From Paenibacillus sp. FSL A5-0031 (GTDB taxonomy: Bacteria; Bacillota; Bacilli; Paenibacillales; Paenibacillaceae), in assembly GCF_001956295.1 (NCBI RefSeq), contig NZ_MRTD01000013.1, positions 1-64,000 on the forward strand: DNA of 64,000 nt, written 5' to 3'. Below are positions 8,300 to 17,257 of this stretch, in pieces. Both the position numbers and the translations under genes were made by a program. The notes beneath the pieces were generated by a model that was not told the origin of the DNA, made no database searches, and saw only the letters and a program-made list of their open reading frames with translations. The stretch's first letter is position 1; every line of letters begins with the position of its first letter.

Positions 8300-9961
8300 A
8301 TGAATAAGTGGTATACGAATGGAGTTTTCGATTATAAGCGGAAAAACAAAAGAAAGGTGATCAGAACGACCGTACAGATGATCATCTTGCTTGTTTTGGG
8401 CTTCATTCTTTTCCATGCTGTATTTGATATCAAGCAATATGCGGAGCCGGATAAGGCGCAGTGGACCAATCAAGACGGGTTTATTGCGCTGTCTTATTTT
8501 GGCGTAGCAAGAAACGGCACATCGGAGCTGATTTCCAAAAAACGGCTGGATCAGCAGCTGAAAGCACTGCACGATCAAGGTTATGTAACCATTTCGCAGC
8601 AGGATGTTATGGACCATTACAAGCTTGGAAAACCTTTGCCGCCTAAAGCGCTGTTTCTATCCTTCGAGGATGGACGAAACGATTCCAGTTTATTTGCTCA
8701 GCCTTTGCTGGAGAAATACAACTATAAAGCGACCATATTGTCTTATGCGAATAAGGTTGGGAGCAATGAATCCAAATTCCTTCAGCCTAAGGACATGCTC
8801 AGTATGATGAAAAATGGCTTTTGGGAGCTGGGAAGCAACGGCTACCGCTTGTCTTATATTAATATTTTTGACAAGGAAGGCAAGCTCATTGGTGTGAAGG
8901 AAGAGAATGAGTTCAAAGATCGGGCTAACACGAGCTACTACACTCACTACCTGATGGACTTTATCCGGGATGAGAACCTAGTGCCTGCGGAGCATCGAGA
9001 TGAAATGGAAGCACGCATCAATGCAGACTACAAGTCGATGAAGGAGATATACAACAAGACGCTTGGCTTTGTTCCTAACGTGTATATGATTATGCACGCG
9101 AACATTATGTACAACGGCATGAACCGGCTTGTTGAGAATGTGAACGACCAAAATATTAAAGCGATGTTCGGCATGCATTTTAACCGTGAAGGACTTTCCT
9201 TGAATAAAAGCAGTGACAGCCTTTATAATTTAACAAGGGTGCAGCCTGCTTCCTATTGGTATACGAATCATTTGCTTATGAAAATTAGTAAGGATACCGG
9301 TCAAAAAGTCAGCTTTATTGCAGGGGATGAGCGGAGATCGGCAAAGTGGCAGCTTATCAGCGGTGCGGCTGAGTTTACGGATAACCGGATTGCTTTAACC
9401 TCTGTTCCAGCAGGAAGCGGCATGCTTTTGTTGAAAGATATTCATGCTGCCAACGTAAAACTAACTGCGGAGCTTGGCGGTCATGTAGTCGGCAGCCAAT
9501 CGATTTATGTTCGCTACGATCAGAATAAGGATTCATTTGTTCGAGTATCGATCGAGGATAATTCGGTTATTGTTGAGCAAAAGGCACCCGGAGGCAAGGT
9601 TGAACGGCTGCTAGCAAGCAAGCTTGGGGACAAGGCTGCTGAACGTGCGAAGCAGCTTGAAGTTAGCGCATCGGGCGATCAATTAACGGTGATTGTAGAT
9701 GATGTACAGCTCTCTTTGCAGCAAATTAGCAGCTCGATCGTCGGCGGAAATATTGCGCTTGCTTCCAAAGCAAGCCTTAACAACGAAAAAGATGATATTT
9801 ACGACGCTGTTTTTGATAATATAAAAGTAACGACCGTCAAAGAAGACGGTACAGAGCATGAGTCATTATACAAGAACGGTTATGTTGGGATTGAGGGGTT
9901 GATCAGTAGAGTGAAGAACGCGATAAATGCATCATTCGACTGGGCGATCGATACGTTTTAG
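8300..9961 (+). CDS. membrane-anchored polysaccharide deacetylase-like protein with C-terminal lectin-like domain
   Basis: A 553-residue protein. ATG 8300 is preferred over in-frame ATG 8291, because the AAGGA site abuts the latter but sits about eight bases from the former. A basic N-terminus and one membrane helix (about 20-42) anchor it outside the cell. Residues about 55-330 resemble PgaB/IcaB-type NodB domains: ALFLSFEDGRND replaces the usual TFDDG, so one Asp is Glu, and the His pair is not obvious. Residues about 340-520 look like a beta-sandwich carbohydrate-binding module, similar in feel to LamG/DUF1080 domains (VRYDQNKDSFVRVSIED, FDNIKVT). It lies 38 bases after the synthase and should modify or bind the nascent polymer. 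Whether it is catalytically active is unclear. Confidence 0.65.
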   Translation: MNKWYTNGVFDYKRKNKRKVIRTTVQMIILLVLGFILFHAVFDIKQYAEPDKAQWTNQDGFIALSYFGVARNGTSELISKKRLDQQLKALHDQGYVTISQQDVMDHYKLGKPLPPKALFLSFEDGRNDSSLFAQPLLEKYNYKATILSYANKVGSNESKFLQPKDMLSMMKNGFWELGSNGYRLSYINIFDKEGKLIGVKEENEFKDRANTSYYTHYLMDFIRDENLVPAEHRDEMEARINADYKSMKEIYNKTLGFVPNVYMIMHANIMYNGMNRLVENVNDQNIKAMFGMHFNREGLSLNKSSDSLYNLTRVQPASYWYTNHLLMKISKDTGQKVSFIAGDERRSAKWQLISGAAEFTDNRIALTSVPAGSGMLLLKDIHAANVKLTAELGGHVVGSQSIYVRYDQNKDSFVRVSIEDNSVIVEQKAPGGKVERLLASKLGDKAAERAKQLEVSASGDQLTVIVDDVQLSLQQISSSIVGGNIALASKASLNNEKDDIYDAVFDNIKVTTVKEDGTEHESLYKNGYVGIEGLISRVKNAINASFDWAIDTF

Positions 9962-9998
9962 CTTAATCAGAACCTAATAATTCGAGGAGTTTGAATCA

Positions 9999-11093
9999 AT
10001 GCGGAAACGAAAAGGTCTTATTGCAGCATGTTTGCTTGTGGTGCTTGTAGGCGCAGCAATGTATTTTTCCAATCTTACAAATCGCGCAAAGAAAGCGGAG
10101 CAGTCGTCTATTGAAGATGTACAGCAGGCTGCAGCCAACGTACTGCCTGAATTGTCAGCTTGGATTGTGGACTGGCAGTGGAAGCAGGGAATTGAGGACC
10201 TGAGTATTATTAAAGGTGAATTAACGAGCTTGCAGTTGTTCGCGGCCTATTTTGATTATAAGGATAGTCTTTATTTTACGGATAAGTTCCAGCAGGCGTT
10301 GCCTGAAATCATGAAGATTTATAAGAAGAACGAACAGATGCAGCTCTATCTGACGGTAGTAAATGACCAGTTTAAAGAAAATGGCGAGTCTGTTCAAAAG
10401 GATTCGAGTTTAATTACGCGGCTAGTAGAGACGGAGAAAAGTCGCAAAAAACATGTTGATGAATTGATTGCAGCCGTTGATCAATTTGGCTTGAACGGAA
10501 TTGAGATCGATTATGAGCGAGTCGAGGAAGAGGACTGGGAACGGATGCTGCTTTTCTACTCGGAGCTTCATACTCGTTTGCAGAAAAGCGGGAAGTCGCT
10601 TCGAATCATTTTGGAACCAAGAGCTCCTATTGAACAATTAAAGCTTCCGGAAGGCCCGGAATATGTCATGATGGCTTATAACCTATATGGCTCACACAGC
10701 GAACCAGGACCAAAAGCGGATGAAGCTTTTATTGAACAATTGGCAGCCAGAATGGAAGTACTGCCTGGCAGTCCGTATATGGCTTTCTCGGTTGGCGGGT
10801 TCGATTGGCATGAGGATGGCAAGGTTGAAGCTTTGACTGAGGAGCGAGCGGGGCTGCTGTTAAAGCAAACAGGCAGTAAAGCGCAGCGCGATCAAGCGAG
10901 CGGCTGCATGTTTTTTGAATATACAGATGCTGAGGCCAACAATATGAAGCATACCGTGTGGTATGCAGATGAAGTGACATTATCTCGTTGGATAAATATT
11001 GCAAAAGATAATGGAATTAGCAAGGCGGCGATTTGGAGATTAGGCGAAATCGAGATGGAATCTCTGACTAGTTTAAAGCTGTATATGCAATAA
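9999..11093 (+). CDS. GH18-like glycosidase, membrane-anchored or secreted
   Basis: A 364-residue protein preceded by GAGGAG. It begins with a basic segment and one hydrophobic helix (about 6-26), a signal anchor or signal peptide. The strand GIEIDYERV (167-175), with Asp171 and Glu173, fits the DxxDxDxE-type catalytic motif of family 18 glycoside hydrolases, and MMAYNLYG near residue 227 fits the MxY substrate-binding motif. The family hydrolyses N-acetylhexosamine linkages. As the last gene of the exopolysaccharide operon it may trim the polymer, as hydrolases do in pga/pel-type systems. The catalytic motif is incomplete at its first Asp (Asn166-Gly167-Ile-Glu in place of DGxxxD), so a binding role is possible. 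Confidence 0.65.
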   Translation: MRKRKGLIAACLLVVLVGAAMYFSNLTNRAKKAEQSSIEDVQQAAANVLPELSAWIVDWQWKQGIEDLSIIKGELTSLQLFAAYFDYKDSLYFTDKFQQALPEIMKIYKKNEQMQLYLTVVNDQFKENGESVQKDSSLITRLVETEKSRKKHVDELIAAVDQFGLNGIEIDYERVEEEDWERMLLFYSELHTRLQKSGKSLRIILEPRAPIEQLKLPEGPEYVMMAYNLYGSHSEPGPKADEAFIEQLAARMEVLPGSPYMAFSVGGFDWHEDGKVEALTEERAGLLLKQTGSKAQRDQASGCMFFEYTDAEANNMKHTVWYADEVTLSRWINIAKDNGISKAAIWRLGEIEMESLTSLKLYMQ

Positions 11094-11106
11094 AATAGGG
11101 AATAAC

Positions 11107-11155
11107 AAAGTGCTTCCGAAGCTTATGAGAATAGCTGCGGAAGCACTTTTCTTTA
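11107..11155 (+). terminator. intrinsic terminator ending the exopolysaccharide operon
   Basis: AAAGTGCTTCCG and CGGAAGCACTTT form a 12-bp stem followed by TCTTT. Confidence 0.8.
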
Positions 11156-11171
11156 GTACTGAAATATTCCA

Positions 11172-11201
11172 TTGACAATGATTATCAATAGCGAATATAC
11201 T
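11172..11201 (+). promoter_or_regulatory. Fur-box-overlapped sigma-A promoter of the efe operon
   Basis: TTGACA (11172-11177), an 18-base spacer and TATACT (11196-11201) make a promoter. TGACAATGATTATCA (11173-11187) matches the 7-1-7 Fur consensus TGATAATNATTATCA at 14 of 15 positions and covers the -35. Iron-bound Fur would block transcription, so the operon should be expressed in iron limitation. Confidence 0.85.
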
Positions 11202-11238
11202 TCATTTTAGGACAAAAACAGAGTGGGGAGCAATTTTA

Positions 11239-12096
11239 ATGAAGTATAAATTAATGACTTTTTTACTGGCTTGTACGGTAGTATTTACAGGCTGCGGCTC
11301 AAATGATGCAGATAAGAATGAGCCTAAACAAGCAGAAGGCAATTCCGCAAGCGGGGCTGTCGTCTCGGATGAGACTTGGGCACCTATTCTGGAGAGCTAT
11401 CGTCAGTTTACAATTGAGCAAGCCGATACTTTCATATTAGAAACAGAAAAGTTTGTAACAGCTGTGAAGAGCGGGGATGTTGAGGCGGCCAAGAAGCTGT
11501 ATGCGCCGACACGCATGTACTTTGAACGTATTGAGCCGATAGCTGAAGCGATTGGCGATCTCGATCCAAATATTGATGCGCGTGAGAATGACGTAGAAGA
11601 TAAGGATTGGCGCGGTTTCCACCGTATTGAGCAGTCGCTGTGGGAGAAGAATTCAACCGAGGGCATGAGTGAATATGCAGACCGTTTGCTGGAGGATGTA
11701 AAGCTGCTTCGCGCTTTGATGGAAACCGTTGAGGTTGAGCCAAGTTTGCTTGTAACGGGAGCGGTAGAGCTGCTTAATGAGGTATCCTCTTCGAAGGTGA
11801 CAGGCGAGGAAGAACGTTATTCACACACAGATCTTTACGACTTTGCAGCTAATGTGGAAGGTGCAGACAAAATCTATCAGCTGGTTAAGGCTGAACTGAA
11901 CAAAAAGGATGCTGCGCTGGATGAGCAAATAGGCAAAGGTTTTGCTGATCTTGAGCAAGCTTTGTCAGTTTACAAATCAGGTGATGGCTATGTGTCTTAT
12001 CTAGATTTGAAAGAGGAAGATACAAAGAAGCTAAGCCAGCTTATTGATGCGCTTGCAGAGCCGCTTTCTCAAATGGGTACGATATTGGAGGCTTAA
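11239..12096 (+). CDS. efeO: EfeO/EfeM-type iron-uptake lipoprotein
   Basis: A 285-residue protein with a lipoprotein signal ending FTGC (Cys19) and an imelysin/M75-type helical domain. It contains FHRIEQSLWEK near residue 126, matching the HxxE-type metal-site motif of EfeO/EfeM proteins. It lacks the cupredoxin domain of long EfeO, so it is closer to the short EfeM form. On the outer face of the membrane it would bind iron and pass it to the permease EfeU. It heads a three-gene operon behind a Fur box, with only four bases to efeB. Confidence 0.85.
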   Translation: MKYKLMTFLLACTVVFTGCGSNDADKNEPKQAEGNSASGAVVSDETWAPILESYRQFTIEQADTFILETEKFVTAVKSGDVEAAKKLYAPTRMYFERIEPIAEAIGDLDPNIDARENDVEDKDWRGFHRIEQSLWEKNSTEGMSEYADRLLEDVKLLRALMETVEVEPSLLVTGAVELLNEVSSSKVTGEEERYSHTDLYDFAANVEGADKIYQLVKAELNKKDAALDEQIGKGFADLEQALSVYKSGDGYVSYLDLKEEDTKKLSQLIDALAEPLSQMGTILEA

Positions 12097-12100
12097 CAAC

Positions 12101-13408
12101 ATGACGGAACCTTCTGATTCCAATCAAAATGAGGGCAAGCCCAACATAGATGCTAAAAAAATCAGCCGCAGAGATTTACTGCGGCTGGCTGGCGTTGGCG
12201 GAGCAGGACTACTGCTCGGAGCAGCAGGAGTTGGAGGCTTGTTCCAAACGCAGGAACGAAGCGCGGCTAAGCCCGCTTCCAAGGCAGTTAAAGCAGACAA
12301 GGATCAAATTGTCAGCTTTTATGGCAAGCATCAGGCCGGGATCACGACGCCGGCACAAGACTTTATTTTATTCGCTGCCTTTGATTTAACGGCGAGTACA
12401 CTGGATGAGGTGCGCAAGTTATTTCAAGCATGGACAAGTGCGGCAGCATCGATGACAAACGGTGAGATGCTCGGCAAGACTAACGATAATTTAAATCTTC
12501 CTCCGTCAGATACGGGTGAAGCAGAAGGTCTGCTGCCATCACGTACAACAATTACTTTCGGAGTAGGTTCGTCATTCTTTGATGCGAGATATGGATTAGC
12601 GGGCAAAAGGCCAGCTGCTCTAGCTGATATGCCTGCTTTTGGCGGTGACGAGCTGCGAGAGGAATGGTCAGGCGGCGATATTGGCGTTCAAGTGAATGCT
12701 AATGATATGCAAATTGCATTCCATGCGATCCGCAATCTAGCTCGTATAGCTAGAGGGAAAGCGGTGCTCCGCTGGACGCAGGAAGGTTTCCAGCGCACGA
12801 GCGGTGCAGATCCAGCGAATGCTACGCCTCGCAACCTGATGGGCTTTAGGGATGGAACAGGCAATCCAGACGTTAACGATGATGGGGAAATGAACAAGGT
12901 CGTGTGGGCAGCCGCAGCTGATGGTACGCCGTGGATGGATAAGGGCAGCTATATGGTCGTAAGGCGTATTCGTATGCGCATTGAGGTATGGGATCGTTCG
13001 ACGCTCGGTGATCAGGAGTCAACCTTTGGCCGCCACCGAGACAGCGGTGCCCCGCTTGGCGGAGCGCATGAGTTCGACAAGCTTGATTTGGAGAAGAAGG
13101 ACGAGAAGGGCAAGCCGGTGCTTCCGATGAATTCGCATGTGCGTCTAGCTCATGGCGATGGCACGGTAAAAATTTTGCGCCGCTCCTACTCGTATTCAAG
13201 CGGAATGGATCACAAAACCGGGCAGCTGGATGCGGGCTTGTTGTTTATTTGTTTTAACCGCGACTCACGGAAACAATTTATTCCGATGCAGACTAAGCTT
13301 GGGCAAAGCGACCTCATGAATGAGTATGTCGTTCATACGGGCAGTGCGATGTTTGCTTGTTTTCCAGGTGTTCGTGAAGGCGGATATATCGGAGAAACGT
13401 TATTTTAA
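12101..13408 (+). CDS. efeB: EfeB deferrochelatase/peroxidase, Tat-exported DyP enzyme
   Basis: A 435-residue dye-decolourising-type haem peroxidase. I chose ATG 12101 because GGAGG lies about ten bases upstream; longer in-frame starts overlap efeO. A twin-arginine signal (SRRDLLRLAG, about residues 23-32, then a hydrophobic stretch) directs it to the Tat pathway. The GFRDGTGNP motif near residue 248 is the conserved GxxDG signature of DyP peroxidases. The family oxidises ferrous iron and may release iron from haem, supplying ferric iron to EfeU. The window also carries tatA and tatC at 56294-57421; in B. subtilis TatAyCy exports the EfeB homologue YwbN. Confidence 0.9.
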   Translation: MTEPSDSNQNEGKPNIDAKKISRRDLLRLAGVGGAGLLLGAAGVGGLFQTQERSAAKPASKAVKADKDQIVSFYGKHQAGITTPAQDFILFAAFDLTASTLDEVRKLFQAWTSAAASMTNGEMLGKTNDNLNLPPSDTGEAEGLLPSRTTITFGVGSSFFDARYGLAGKRPAALADMPAFGGDELREEWSGGDIGVQVNANDMQIAFHAIRNLARIARGKAVLRWTQEGFQRTSGADPANATPRNLMGFRDGTGNPDVNDDGEMNKVVWAAAADGTPWMDKGSYMVVRRIRMRIEVWDRSTLGDQESTFGRHRDSGAPLGGAHEFDKLDLEKKDEKGKPVLPMNSHVRLAHGDGTVKILRRSYSYSSGMDHKTGQLDAGLLFICFNRDSRKQFIPMQTKLGQSDLMNEYVVHTGSAMFACFPGVREGGYIGETLF

Positions 13409-13474
13409 ATCATGATATTGCTCGATTAGTGCTTTGCAGAAAATAGCTCTTGATGATGAAAGGGGCGGACGTCT

Positions 13475-15286
13475 ATGTTCGCACAAAATGGCGGAATGAA
13501 ACAGTGGAGTATTCGTTTCATTTCTTTTTTTGTACTGATGATATTGATGTTAGGGAGCAGCGGATTATATGCGTTTGCTGAAGGTGCGCAATCCTCCGAG
13601 CTTGATCGTTTGCTTCCGCTCGTTGGCGGTGCTCTTGTTGAAGCAGGTCAAGGAAAGTGGAAGGAAGCAGCGGCTCATATTGACGATGCTTCGGCTAAGT
13701 GGAAGCAGCTTGAGCCTGCGGCAACGAGTGAATCGGCCGCGGTGGATTCTGCGCTAGCGGGAGCTGTAAAAGCTTTAGCAGCGCCGGAAAGCGATGCTGA
13801 TGCTGCCAAAGCCACGTTATCCACATTAGCGAAGGCACTTAATAAATACGTGAAGAGCGTTCAAGACGCACCAGCGACCCAGCTAACTGGTCAAGATGCG
13901 GCTGTCAGCATACTTCCTTTAGCAGGGAAGCTGCTTGCAAGCATTCAAGCAGGCGACTTGGAGAAGGCATATGCTGAATATCGTGAAATGAACAACAGCT
14001 GGCTTAAGGTTGAGCCTGCTATTCGAGCGGATCACTTTAACGTATACAGCGGCTTGGAAACGAAGATGAGCATGCTTCGGATTGCTGTTCAAGCAGATCC
14101 TCCGAGAACCGAACAAGCGAAAACAGAAGCGCTCGCACTCATTCAGCTTATTCAAGATTATCGCGATGGGAAAATAGCGACTGTGGCTAAGGAGTCGGGC
14201 ATAACGGTAGCCGATGCTGTGGACATCCTAAATCAGGCGTTAAATGATGTCCAGCAAGGGCATTATCCAGAAGCGGCTGGACAGATGGAAGCTTTTATCG
14301 TGCAGTGGCCTGCGATTGAGGGTGTGGTTGCCCTGCGTTCGGCTGCTATCTATAGCAGTATGGAGATTGGAATGGCTGAGGCGGGCGGGTATTTGCTCTC
14401 CGATCCTCCAGCGGCAGATAAGGCGGAGCAGCTAATAGCTGAGATGCTGGGGCAGCTAGAGCCAATGATGCAGGATACCCGTTATACCGCTTGGGATGCG
14501 GGGATGATTTTGCTGCGCGAAGGTCTTGAAGCCATTCTTGTATTATCTGCTTTACTTGCGTACTTGCAGCGTACCGGCAATCAGGATAAGCGCAAATGGG
14601 TATGGTCTGGCGTATGGGTTGGACTTCTGCTTAGCGGTATTATGGCTGTTGTGCTAACGTATGCCATTGCTCAGGTCGCAGCTGGAAGTGCGCGTGAGTC
14701 GATTGAAGGCATTGCTGGCTTACTATCCGTTATTCTAATGATTACAGTTGGCAATTGGCTGCACAATAAGTCTAATATGAACAATTGGAATCAATACATC
14801 GATAAACAAATGGGTAGTGCGCTTGCAAGAGGAAGCCTATGGTCATTATTTGCTGTTTCGGGTCTAGCGATCTTCCGCGAAGGTGCGGAGACGACGATTT
14901 TTTATGTCGGGATGGCGCCGTCTATCGATCCGCTGCAGCTGGCTCTCGGATTTGGCGTTACGTTCATCTTGCTGATTGCACTTGGCTTTGCGATTATTAA
15001 ATTTAGCGCGAAGCTTCCCATTCGGCCATTTTTCCTTGTTGCATCCGCATTAATCTATTATCTCGTTGTTCGCTTCCTTGGCGAGAGCATACATTCCTTG
15101 CAGGTATCAGGGTGGGTTCCGTCACATACTGCTTCAGGCGTACCGACTATAGGGGCGTTAGGCGTATATCCGACTTGGGAAACAACACTGCCTCAGCTTG
15201 CAGTGCTAGTATATATTATCGTAAAGATAAGTATAACGCAGCTGCGCAAAGCGGCATCACCCGGTAAAGCAGCTGAAGCCAAATAA
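13475..15286 (+). CDS. efeU: EfeU/FTR1-family iron permease with extracellular N-terminal domain
   Basis: A 603-residue protein. A signal peptide (to about residue 33) is followed by a long helical extracytoplasmic region (about 35-340) rich in Ala, Glu and Lys, then an FTR1 permease domain with about seven membrane helices. Two REGxE motifs are visible: REGLE at 348-352 and REGAE at 468-472; these bind iron during transport in FTR1 proteins. Classic EfeU is about 280 residues, so the N-terminal half is an extra module, as in other Gram-positive FTR1 proteins. It is the third gene of the Fur-controlled operon and is followed by a terminator. Confidence 0.9.
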   Translation: MFAQNGGMKQWSIRFISFFVLMILMLGSSGLYAFAEGAQSSELDRLLPLVGGALVEAGQGKWKEAAAHIDDASAKWKQLEPAATSESAAVDSALAGAVKALAAPESDADAAKATLSTLAKALNKYVKSVQDAPATQLTGQDAAVSILPLAGKLLASIQAGDLEKAYAEYREMNNSWLKVEPAIRADHFNVYSGLETKMSMLRIAVQADPPRTEQAKTEALALIQLIQDYRDGKIATVAKESGITVADAVDILNQALNDVQQGHYPEAAGQMEAFIVQWPAIEGVVALRSAAIYSSMEIGMAEAGGYLLSDPPAADKAEQLIAEMLGQLEPMMQDTRYTAWDAGMILLREGLEAILVLSALLAYLQRTGNQDKRKWVWSGVWVGLLLSGIMAVVLTYAIAQVAAGSARESIEGIAGLLSVILMITVGNWLHNKSNMNNWNQYIDKQMGSALARGSLWSLFAVSGLAIFREGAETTIFYVGMAPSIDPLQLALGFGVTFILLIALGFAIIKFSAKLPIRPFFLVASALIYYLVVRFLGESIHSLQVSGWVPSHTASGVPTIGALGVYPTWETTLPQLAVLVYIIVKISITQLRKAASPGKAAEAK

Positions 15287-15296
15287 TGATGTAATG

Positions 15297-15346
15297 GAGC
15301 TGTTCCAAGAGCAGATATAATCTGTTTTTGGGGCAGCTCATTTTTT
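15297..15346 (+). terminator. intrinsic terminator of the efe operon
   Basis: GAGCTGTTCC and a partly matching GGGGCAGCTC pair around an internal CAGAT/ATCTG stem, followed by ATTTTTT. Confidence 0.75.
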
Positions 15347-15472
15347 ATTAATGCTTCATTATCATAAAATTGTGGTTAAGTTTAGTATGTAAGGCAAAAT
15401 AATTACTCATAGCTTGCCAATAGGCGAATGGATTAGGTTTGTGGTATGATTTTTGAAAAGGGAGGAATCGGT

Positions 15473-15802
15473 ATGAAAGGTCCGGGAATTCTTATTTCCG
15501 CATTAGTATTCGCGCTTCTTATCGCGATATTTGCGGTTATCAATATCGATTCGGTACATGTGAACTTTTTGTTTACGAAGGCAACCCTTCCGCTCATTCT
15601 CGTCATATTGGGATCGACGCTGCTTGGCGGCTTAACCGTAGGCTTACTGGGGATGATTCGTCAGATTCGCTTGCAGCGAACCGTCAAATCATTAGAGAAG
15701 CAGCTTGCTGAATTTACAACCGAAGCGGAGCTGCATGGTTTATCCAAGGCAACGATCCGCACGGAGCCGAGCGAAGAGGCGGCTGTTCCACAAAAGGAAT
15801 AA
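15473..15802 (+). CDS. LapA-domain (DUF1049) membrane protein
   Basis: A 109-residue protein. ATG 15473 has GGGAGG seven bases upstream, so the upstream in-frame ATG at 15446 is unlikely. Two membrane helices (about 5-25 and 39-60) flank a short loop with NIDSVHVNFLF, typical of the LapA/DUF1049 family. A charged coiled-coil-like tail (about 65-85) and an acidic end follow. In Gram-negatives LapA takes part in LPS assembly; the role in Firmicutes is unknown. It precedes the methyltransferase gene by only 27 bases. Confidence 0.75.
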   Translation: MKGPGILISALVFALLIAIFAVINIDSVHVNFLFTKATLPLILVILGSTLLGGLTVGLLGMIRQIRLQRTVKSLEKQLAEFTTEAELHGLSKATIRTEPSEEAAVPQKE

Positions 15803-15829
15803 TATAGTTATCAGATCGTGAGGCCATTA

Positions 15830-16747
15830 ATGTTTATTTATACGTATGCATGCCATGAGGATGAAGCAGCTTTGTGTGAGCTGGAGCTGCAAGTCTTATT
15901 CGGCGAGAAGCCCAAACAAGGCGTTGTCAGAAGTCAGTATGGGCTATCGGTTGATCGCAGCCCTTTCGTAAAACGGCGTATAGCCGTCATGCTGGAAGCT
16001 AACAGTATGGAAGAACTGATCGTTATGCTTCCGTCAATTGAGCTGGGTGGAAAAACGTTCAAGGTTGTTTATACGCAAGGCGATGAAGCATTCACCTTCG
16101 ATGAGCAAAGACTGCTCGAGAGAGCTGCCGGCGCGGTTATTCATGGCAAAGCCGATATGCGCAAAGCAGAGCAGCTGTTTGGTTTAATGAAGCTTTATGG
16201 ACGCTGGTACTTTGGACCGCTGGAGGAGAACGGAGCTGTATGGCTGAGGCATCAGAATAAGCCGCAAAACTATTCAACTGCACTGCCAACAAGAGCAGCT
16301 CGTGCGATCGTGAATCTTGCGGCTGGGCAAGCAGCTGAACAGCTTAAGCTTATTGATCCGTGCTGCGGAATGGGAACCGTTCTGATTGAAGGTATGTCAA
16401 TGGGAATCGACATTGAAGGGTTGGATATCAATCCGCTTGCCGTGCGAGGCGCGCGCGTAAATCTTGCTCATTTTGGTTATCCAGACCGAGTAAGACTTGG
16501 CGATATGCGGCTTCTCGAAGGTCATTACGATGCTGCGATTGTAGATATGCCATACAATTTGTGCTCTGTCTTGCCAGAAAGCGAGCAGCTTGTTATGCTT
16601 GAGAGTGTAAGAAGGTGGGCGAAGCGAGCGGTTATTGTCACAACTGATCCAATGATGAGACAGTTAGAGCTGGCATCTTGGAAGAGCATAAAAACCACAA
16701 CCCTGAGTAAAGCCTCTTTTACCAGATATATAAGTGTAGTAGAATAA
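15830..16747 (+). CDS. Trm11-like SAM-dependent RNA methyltransferase
   Basis: A protein of about 305 residues. The C-terminal half carries a Rossmann methyltransferase with DPCCGMGTVLIEG (near 184) as SAM-binding motif I and DMPYNL (near 241) in place of the catalytic [DN]PPY motif. This arrangement is that of the Trm11/RlmL-like N2-guanine methyltransferases, where the N-terminal half holds an RNA-binding THUMP-like region. The open frame also allows GTG 15818; ATG 15830 is favoured because GTGAGG sits six bases before it. Substrate RNA and position are not determinable. The change from PPY to MPY at the catalytic site is unusual. Confidence 0.7.
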   Translation: MFIYTYACHEDEAALCELELQVLFGEKPKQGVVRSQYGLSVDRSPFVKRRIAVMLEANSMEELIVMLPSIELGGKTFKVVYTQGDEAFTFDEQRLLERAAGAVIHGKADMRKAEQLFGLMKLYGRWYFGPLEENGAVWLRHQNKPQNYSTALPTRAARAIVNLAAGQAAEQLKLIDPCCGMGTVLIEGMSMGIDIEGLDINPLAVRGARVNLAHFGYPDRVRLGDMRLLEGHYDAAIVDMPYNLCSVLPESEQLVMLESVRRWAKRAVIVTTDPMMRQLELASWKSIKTTTLSKASFTRYISVVE

Positions 16748-16779
16748 GAAATATGTAGCGCATGAAACGAGGTGAACCT

Positions 16780-16983
16780 ATGTCTACAATCGAACAAAAC
16801 GAATCCCAAGAGGAGCCTAAGAAGCTGACTCAAGCGGAGAAAGCGAAGCAATTGCTCGCTCAGAAGAAACAAGCGAAAGCTGGAGGAGCTCCAGGCCAAT
16901 CGCATCTTTCTACGGGGACGCAGGCACTGAAGAGCCAGAACACGAAGAAAGTTAACAATCAGCGTAAAAAAATGGGTGTATAG
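16780..16983 (+). CDS. small, lysine/glutamine-rich hypothetical protein
   Basis: A 67-residue, highly charged and probably disordered protein. ATG 16780 has GAGGTG eight bases upstream. It has an acidic N-terminal third, then repeated AKQLLAQKKQAKAG-type basic segments and a basic C-terminus (NNQRKKMGV). I recognise no domain. It is 32 bases after the methyltransferase gene and before a good terminator, so it probably ends that operon. The basic tail suggests nucleic-acid or ribosome binding, but this is a guess. Confidence 0.6.
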   Translation: MSTIEQNESQEEPKKLTQAEKAKQLLAQKKQAKAGGAPGQSHLSTGTQALKSQNTKKVNNQRKKMGV

Positions 16984-17032
16984 CTGTCGGTTCCAACTTT
17001 TTTTTGAAATGCAGCAATAGCAACAATGAAGG

Positions 17033-17064
17033 ACGCCAGCTGGTAACAGCTAGGCGTTTTTCTT
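17033..17064 (+). terminator. intrinsic terminator
   Basis: ACGCCAGCTG and CAGCTAGGCGT pair around GTAA with one bulge, followed by TTTTCTT. Confidence 0.8.
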
Positions 17065-17257
17065 ATATAATAATATAAGAAGCAGGTTAGTCAGCTTGGA
17101 GGTTCACGGGGTTCTTGCCTAAATTTACTGAAATAACAACAAAAGGCAAGAATGAATCAATCGACTATCCCGCATAATGAATATACACGGATGAATTAGA
17201 AAAAATAATAAAACATGAAAATGAATGACGTTTAAGTTAATTACGGAGGGATTCGTT

